From assembly GCF_037300705.1 (NCBI RefSeq), contig NZ_CP147776.1:1984001-2048000 (forward strand): 64,000 nucleotides of DNA, given 5' to 3'. The DNA comes from Massilia sp. W12. GTDB lineage: Bacteria > Pseudomonadota > Gammaproteobacteria > Burkholderiales > Burkholderiaceae_D. Positions 59,540 through 64,000 of this stretch are shown in pieces (the stretch's first letter is position 1; each line of letters opens with the position of its first letter). The notes beneath the pieces were generated by a model. It saw only the letters and a list, made by a program, of their open reading frames with translations, was not told where the DNA came from and did no database searches. A program made the position numbers and the translations under genes.

Positions 59540-59565
59540 GGGGGGGGACTGGTTGATTGAAATGC

Positions 59566-59605
59566 AAAAATGGCAGGGATTCTTGCGAATCACCTGCCAT
59601 TTTTT
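59566..59605. terminator. Bidirectional terminator after the polymer cluster
   Basis: AAAAATGGCAGG (59566-59577) pairs with CCTGCCATTTTT (59593-59604), giving a 12-base-pair stem with A and T flanks. It ends gene F on the plus strand and the small Ser/Ala-rich gene on the minus strand. Confidence 0.85.
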
Positions 59606-59636
59606 CGTTTCTGAACGCGAAGTTCAGAAGCGGGAA

Positions 59637-59858
59637 TTACTTGGAAGCGGAAGCAGAAGCTGCAGCAGCGGAAGCCGATGCGGAAGCGGAAGCTTCTTTC
59701 TTAGCTTTCTTGGCTTTTTTCGGCTTGGCGGAAGCGTCAGCGGAAGCAGCGGCGGAAGCCATTGCGGAAGCGGAAGCGGAAGCAGCCGGAGCGGAAGCGC
59801 TGGCGAAAGCGGACACGGAGAACAGGGTGGCTACCAGAGCGGCGATCAGTTTGGACAT
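59637..59858 (-). CDS. Small secreted Ser/Ala-rich protein with a Lys block
   Basis: A 73-residue precursor. The ATG at 59858 is preceded by GAGGAG at ideal spacing; the 17 codons upstream are discarded. The signal peptide is MSKLIAALVATLFSVSAFA. The mature part is almost only Ser and Ala (SASASA runs), interrupted by AKPKKAKKAKKEA. It has no fold I recognise. Similar low-complexity secreted proteins occur in related bacteria. A Lys-rich, extended secreted peptide could bind a polyanion such as poly-glutamate or DNA, but that is speculation from its position next to the cluster. Confidence 0.7.
   Translation of the reverse strand: MSKLIAALVATLFSVSAFASASAPAASASASAMASAAASADASAKPKKAKKAKKEASASASASAAAASASASK
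59641..59812. repeat. Low-complexity GCGGAAGC-type repeats
   Basis: The coding region of the small Ser/Ala protein is built of repeated GCGGAAGC-like octamers, including three adjacent GGAAGC units near 59767-59790. It is prone to slippage and length variation. Confidence 0.7.
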
Positions 59859-60105
59859 GTTAAAACTCCTCAAGGTTAGACAGATATACTGTGTTGTAAG
59901 TCCACTCATGCGAGTGCAGACCTGTCCGTAACGCGATGCTTTGCAAGCCGGTTGACAGCATTTGCATAAATTTTTTTCAGGCCGATGACAGACGGCAAAT
60001 TCATCCTGAAAACAGCTGCAGGCATAGGCAAGCGCAGCTATCGGGCGGATGAAGTTTATTTACGCAGGCGCCATCTGCGGTGCGCCGGACAAGCATGATT
60101 GCGAT

Positions 60106-60822
60106 TCAATAATCCCAATCCTCATGCCGAACCGGCAGGCGGTTTAACTCCTGCCGCACATGTTTCCAGTTTGGCAAAAACTGATCCATCAGCCGCACAA
60201 AGCGCGTGTTGTGGGTTGGCTCGATCAAATGCGCCAATTCATGCACCACAATGTATTCGAGGCACTCAGGCGGTTTTTTTGCCAGTTCCGAATTCAAGCG
60301 GATGTAAGCTGCAGCCGGGTTGCAACTGCCCCATTTCGTCTTCATGTGCTGTACAAAGACGCGCGCCGCTTGCACCCCCATCAATGGCTGCCACTTTTGC
60401 AATAAGCCGGGTATTTCAGCCTTAATCAGCTCGCGATACCAGCCGTTGAGCAATTCTTCCTTGCGCGCTTCCGGGGTGTCGGGGCGCCAGCGCAGCAGTA
60501 AATGGCTGTGTTGCAACTCCAGCGCCGGCGCTGCATCATGCTCTTGCACGCGCAGCAAGTAGCGCTTACCCCAGACATAATGGCTTTCGCGCTCCAGAAA
60601 TTCATGCGGGGCTTCACGCACCTGGTCCAGAATTTTGCGTTGTTCACGCTTAATCCAATCCAATTTGCTGATGACAAACAGCCGGATCGTTTCCAACTCC
60701 ATATACAGCGGCGCGGCAATGCGCACCCGGCCCAGCGGCGGATAGACACTCAGGTGGATGTTTTTAATATTCTTTTTGACCACCTCAATCGACAAATCAC
60801 CAAGCGCGATATGGGTTTGCAT
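60106..60822 (-). CDS. ygjP: YgjP-type zinc metallopeptidase (DUF45, M48-like)
   Basis: A 238-residue protein of the YgjP/DUF45 family. It has MKTKWGSCNPAAAYIRLNSEL, the zinc motif VVHELAHLIEPTHNTRF (HExxH plus a further His) and a final VRQELNRLP. The substrate is unknown. Its ATG overlaps the hsdR stop as TGATG, so it is translated together with the restriction subunit. Family members are often found next to type I restriction genes. Confidence 0.88.
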   Translation of the reverse strand: MQTHIALGDLSIEVVKKNIKNIHLSVYPPLGRVRIAAPLYMELETIRLFVISKLDWIKREQRKILDQVREAPHEFLERESHYVWGKRYLLRVQEHDAAPALELQHSHLLLRWRPDTPEARKEELLNGWYRELIKAEIPGLLQKWQPLMGVQAARVFVQHMKTKWGSCNPAAAYIRLNSELAKKPPECLEYIVVHELAHLIEPTHNTRFVRLMDQFLPNWKHVRQELNRLPVRHEDWDY

Positions 60823-63800
60823 CAGTATTCAGGATCGCCTTTGAGGATCAAAAAAATCTGGTTCAATTCATTTTCGTCAGAAAACAATTCCGCCAGCGTT
60901 GCTTTGATCACATTTTCCTTGGCAGGTGAGTCGCGCCAGCTATCGGGGCGGCGCTCTTTTACCAAGCGGTCAATGCGCAATGCCCGCAACATCGCCGGAT
61001 CATCAAACGCCACTTCGTCTTGCGCCAGTATGCCCTCGGTCGCCGGGGGCGCTTTCATGTTCTGCAAGGCTTGGTACAGCTTGCGCTTGCCGGGAGTGTC
61101 GAGCAGTTTTGGCAAATCATTGTCCTGCCCGGCCTGCACCAGGCTGGCCAGTGCAGCGATGCGCGCCAGATAATCTTCATACTCAATCGCCTTTTCCCGG
61201 CGCAGCGCGATAATTTCACTCAGCAGCGCCGACATGCGGGCAAAATAAGCCGGGTCGGTCAGACTTTCGCGGATGATGGTGCTGCGCACATTGTTTTCAA
61301 TCGCCTCGGCAATCGCGGCCCGGTTGCCGTTCATATTGCTTAACTTTGCGGCGATGGCGTCAGCAATGCCGGTGTTGACGATGACTTCCAGCAAGCCCAT
61401 GCCGTCAAAATCGGAAATCGTGCGCGGCTCCTCAGCTTCGATATAGGTGTCGATTAAATACCGCATACCCGCTTCAAACGGTTTTAAATCCAGCGTCTCA
61501 TTGCTGGCCTGGCGGATCAGCTCGCGCAACTTCACATAGTGCGCCAATTGTGCGCGCATCTGCAGCACATCGCCTTCGCTGTAGCCAGCCGACTGGGCCT
61601 CATCGGCAATATTGCCCCAGGCGCGCAACAGCGCCACCACCGCCCGGTACAAGGCGATGCGGCGCGGCGCATGGTCTTCCAGATCGGTGGGAATTTCGGT
61701 ATTGCCGCAAAAATAGTGAATGTGCGCCAACTCATCCTTGGGCGGGGCCACCGGCTCACACAGCAGGGCCAGCGCCATCAGCGCATTATCCAGGCGCTCA
61801 CGGCCAATACTGAGCCGGTTATGCATTAAGACCTGCGGATTGGCCACTACGCTTTGATCAAGTTCGGTGGTGTACACCGCAATCGCCTTTTCCACCTTTT
61901 TAAACAAATCCTTGAAATCGACAATGTAGCCAAATTGCTTGTCTTCGCCATCGAGCCGGTTGGTGCGGCAAATCGCTTGAAACAGTCCATGATCCTGCAT
62001 CGTTTTGTCGATATACAAATAGGTGCAGGAAGGCGCGTCAAAGCCGGTCAGCAGCTTGTCCACCACAATCAAGAGCTTCATCAAACCCGGCTCTTTGACA
62101 AAGCGGCGCTTGGCCAGTGCTTCATAGCTCTCGGTTTTGCTTTGCCCGGGGCGCGCTTCCACCTCTTTTAACAGTGTGTTGTAAGTGTTGTAGATGAATT
62201 GTTTTTCGGTTTCGGTGTTATCGCCAATTTCTTCCAGCGTCACATCGCGCGCCTGCGGATTGTAGGAAGTGATCAGGGCGCAGCGATCACGGAAGATGGT
62301 TTGCTGAAAAAGGCCAAAATATTTGCACGCCTCATAGATGCTGGAGGCGACCAGAATGGCATTGCCGCGCCCGTTTTTCAGGCGCTCCACCAGCTCAAAA
62401 TCGAAGATGATGTTTTCCACCACCCTATCCATGCGCGACTTGGAGCTGAGCACTTTTTGCAGCGTGCCCCATTGTTTTTTCAGCTCATCTTTTTGCCATG
62501 CATTCAAGCCCTGGGTGCGCGACTCGAACCAGCGGTCGATTTTGTCGGTTGAGCCAAGGCGCTGGTCAATATCGCGCGCTTCATAGATCAGATCGAGCAC
62601 CACCCCGTCCGCCACCGCTTCGGGGAAGATATAAGTGTGGATGTAGCTGCCAAAGGTTTCGACCGAGCTGGCCTTGTCAGCCTTGTACAGCGGCGTGCCG
62701 GTAAAGCCGATGAAGACGGCATTCGGCAAAATCGCCTTCATGATCTGGTTGAACTTGCCGCTTTGGGTGCGGTGGCACTCATCCACAAACACAAAAATCT
62801 CGCCCGAGGTGCGGCTGGGCTGTGCCCGCAAGTCTTTGAGGAAGGCTTCAAAATCATCCACGCCACGGCGGCCAAATTTATGCACCAGCGAGCACAGCAG
62901 GCGCGGCGCGGGTTGCGCCAGGCGGGCCAGCAAATCGCGTCCGCTGCTGGTGCGGTACAGGTCTTCACCGGCATCGCTAAACACATCTTTGATTTGCGCA
63001 TCGAGTTCGCTGCGGTCGGTGATAATGGCCACACGCGCTTGCGGCAGGTTTTCCAAAATCCACTTGGCCAACCATACCATCATCAAGCTTTTGCCTGCCC
63101 CCTGGGTGTGCCAGATGATGCCGCCCTGGCGCTTCATCACATGCGCTTGCGCCGCCTTGATGCCGAAATACTGGTGCGGCCTGGGCAGTTTCTTGATGCC
63201 GCCATCAAACAGCACAAAATCGTGCAGCAATTCGATCAGGCGCGTCTTATTGCACAACTTGAGCAGATATTTATCCAGTTTGTAGCGGCTGTTGTCGGCT
63301 TCGTCTTCTTTCCAGCTCAGAAAGAATTTCTCTTCGGTTTTGATCGTGCCATAGCGCAAGCCCTGGGTATCATTGCCGGCTAACACCAGTTGCACGGTGC
63401 TGAAAAAATCGGCGTGAAATTCTGCGCGTTGGTTGGACAGATTTTGCCGTATGCCTTCGCCTATCTCGGTGGTGCTCTTTTTCAGTTCCAGCACGCCGAT
63501 GGCGATGCCATTCACATACAAGACCAGATCAGGGCGGCGCTCGTGCTTGCCGCGCAGGGTGACTTCTTCGGCAATCGCGAAATCATTCGCCTGTGGATTG
63601 TCCCAGTCGATCAGGCGCAGCGTGATGTCCTTGCTGCTTTTGCCGGTGGCGACCGTGACGCCATAGCGCAGCAAGCCATACACGGCTTTATTGTTATCGT
63701 ATAACTCACCCTGTTTATTGGCGGCTTGCCGCAGTTGCAACAGCGCCGCGCTGATGTGTTCCGGCGCATAGCCGCTGCGGCTTAAAAAGTCGTTTAGCAA

Positions 63801-63929
63801 GCCGGCTTCGATATTGCTATTGTCGCGGCGCTCAGACCAGTCACCCAAAAAGGTGTAGCCCAATTCATCATGAAACAGCTTGATCACACGCGCTTGCGTG
63901 ATGTGCTCCGGCTTGCCGATATGGCTCAT
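60822..63929 (-). CDS. hsdR: Type I restriction enzyme subunit R
   Basis: A 1035-residue motor and nuclease subunit. The N-terminal PD-(D/E)xK nuclease has RRPDLVLYVNG with D134 and GVLELKK with E148 and K150. The helicase has Walker A HTQGAGKS (274-281), VFVDECHRTQ, FTGTPLYK and later LLIVVDKLLTGFDAPSCTYLYID and CRTNR. The C-terminal helical region binds the methylase complex. It cleaves unmethylated foreign DNA after translocation. It begins 2 bases after hsdS, with no frameshift. Confidence 0.95.
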   Translation of the reverse strand: MSHIGKPEHITQARVIKLFHDELGYTFLGDWSERRDNSNIEAGLLNDFLSRSGYAPEHISAALLQLRQAANKQGELYDNNKAVYGLLRYGVTVATGKSSKDITLRLIDWDNPQANDFAIAEEVTLRGKHERRPDLVLYVNGIAIGVLELKKSTTEIGEGIRQNLSNQRAEFHADFFSTVQLVLAGNDTQGLRYGTIKTEEKFFLSWKEDEADNSRYKLDKYLLKLCNKTRLIELLHDFVLFDGGIKKLPRPHQYFGIKAAQAHVMKRQGGIIWHTQGAGKSLMMVWLAKWILENLPQARVAIITDRSELDAQIKDVFSDAGEDLYRTSSGRDLLARLAQPAPRLLCSLVHKFGRRGVDDFEAFLKDLRAQPSRTSGEIFVFVDECHRTQSGKFNQIMKAILPNAVFIGFTGTPLYKADKASSVETFGSYIHTYIFPEAVADGVVLDLIYEARDIDQRLGSTDKIDRWFESRTQGLNAWQKDELKKQWGTLQKVLSSKSRMDRVVENIIFDFELVERLKNGRGNAILVASSIYEACKYFGLFQQTIFRDRCALITSYNPQARDVTLEEIGDNTETEKQFIYNTYNTLLKEVEARPGQSKTESYEALAKRRFVKEPGLMKLLIVVDKLLTGFDAPSCTYLYIDKTMQDHGLFQAICRTNRLDGEDKQFGYIVDFKDLFKKVEKAIAVYTTELDQSVVANPQVLMHNRLSIGRERLDNALMALALLCEPVAPPKDELAHIHYFCGNTEIPTDLEDHAPRRIALYRAVVALLRAWGNIADEAQSAGYSEGDVLQMRAQLAHYVKLRELIRQASNETLDLKPFEAGMRYLIDTYIEAEEPRTISDFDGMGLLEVIVNTGIADAIAAKLSNMNGNRAAIAEAIENNVRSTIIRESLTDPAYFARMSALLSEIIALRREKAIEYEDYLARIAALASLVQAGQDNDLPKLLDTPGKRKLYQALQNMKAPPATEGILAQDEVAFDDPAMLRALRIDRLVKERRPDSWRDSPAKENVIKATLAELFSDENELNQIFLILKGDPEY

Positions 63930-63931
63930 GG

Positions 63932-64000
63932 TTACGCTTCCTCTGTGTTTGGTGGGACGAGGCGGATTTGGCCCGTCAGCAGTTTTTGCATCATGGCTTG
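63932..64000 (-). CDS. hsdS: Type I restriction specificity subunit S (C-terminal end only)
   Basis: The minus strand is open from the right window edge to a TAA at 63932-63934. The last residues read AMMQKLLTGQIRLVPPNTEEA, the typical HsdS end (MQKLLTGxxRL) from its distal coiled-coil helix. The rest, including the DNA-target domains, lies outside the window. It is immediately upstream of hsdR. Confidence 0.8.
   Translation of the reverse strand, partial: QAMMQKLLTGQIRLVPPNTEEA

Overview
The window looks like a chromosomal segment of a Gram-negative betaproteobacterium, most likely Burkholderiales and possibly Oxalobacteraceae. The reasons are the order 4.5S RNA, dnaX, ybaB, recR; the ribF, ileS, lspA, coaBC order; a TonB/ExbB/ExbD operon with a TPR protein; the SpoVR, YeaH, PrkA trio; and moderately high GC with Ala/Gln-rich proteins. 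The family-level assignment is inference.

Positions 1-7300 hold housekeeping genes: the end of an alpha/beta hydrolase, a lytic transglycosylase, ubiD, the SRP RNA and dnaX-ybaB-recR. Positions 7450-16000 (minus strand) hold a CzcCBA/CusCBA-type metal efflux operon. It carries two accessory periplasmic proteins and begins with a translationally coupled secreted phosphatase. Positions 16037-22265 hold ribF, ileS, lspA, coaBC and a GNAT gene, with a strong terminator between ileS and lspA. Positions 22412-27257 hold a TonB system with four ExbD-like genes. Positions 27800-39480 hold an SDR gene, the spoVR-yeaH-prkA stress operon, an adenine deaminase, a YedK/HMCES-type protein, a hydroxyacid dehydrogenase, a PHA-system protein, a FemAB-like protein, a lone FliL-like protein and a tandem Usp protein.

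The most striking region is 40436-59539, six tightly coupled plus-strand genes behind about 950 bp without a gene. They encode (A) a CHASE2/GAF/PAS protein with a degenerate histidine-kinase end; (B) a membrane protein with two tandem PgsC/CapC domains fused to a large periplasmic region; (C) a large periplasmic protein; (D) a small secreted protein resembling poly-gamma-glutamate hydrolases; (E) a giant exported protein with a TPR-like middle and a probable outer-membrane beta-barrel end; and (F) a PgsB/CapB Mur-ligase-type synthase with a roughly 730-residue helical-repeat extension. My reading is a Gram-negative, envelope-spanning machine that makes and exports an amide-linked polymer such as poly-gamma-glutamate. 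F and the CapC part of B would polymerise and translocate, C and the B tail would form the periplasmic path, D would trim, E would be the outer-membrane exit, and A would sense. I do not recognise this arrangement as a described system. The PgsB and PgsC homologies are clear in the residues; the roles of A, C, D and E are inference.

The right end (59566-64000) holds a bidirectional terminator, a small secreted Ser/Ala/Lys-rich protein, and a type I restriction operon (hsdS partial, hsdR) with a translationally coupled YgjP-type metallopeptidase. I saw no tRNA, rRNA, CRISPR array or intact insertion sequence.
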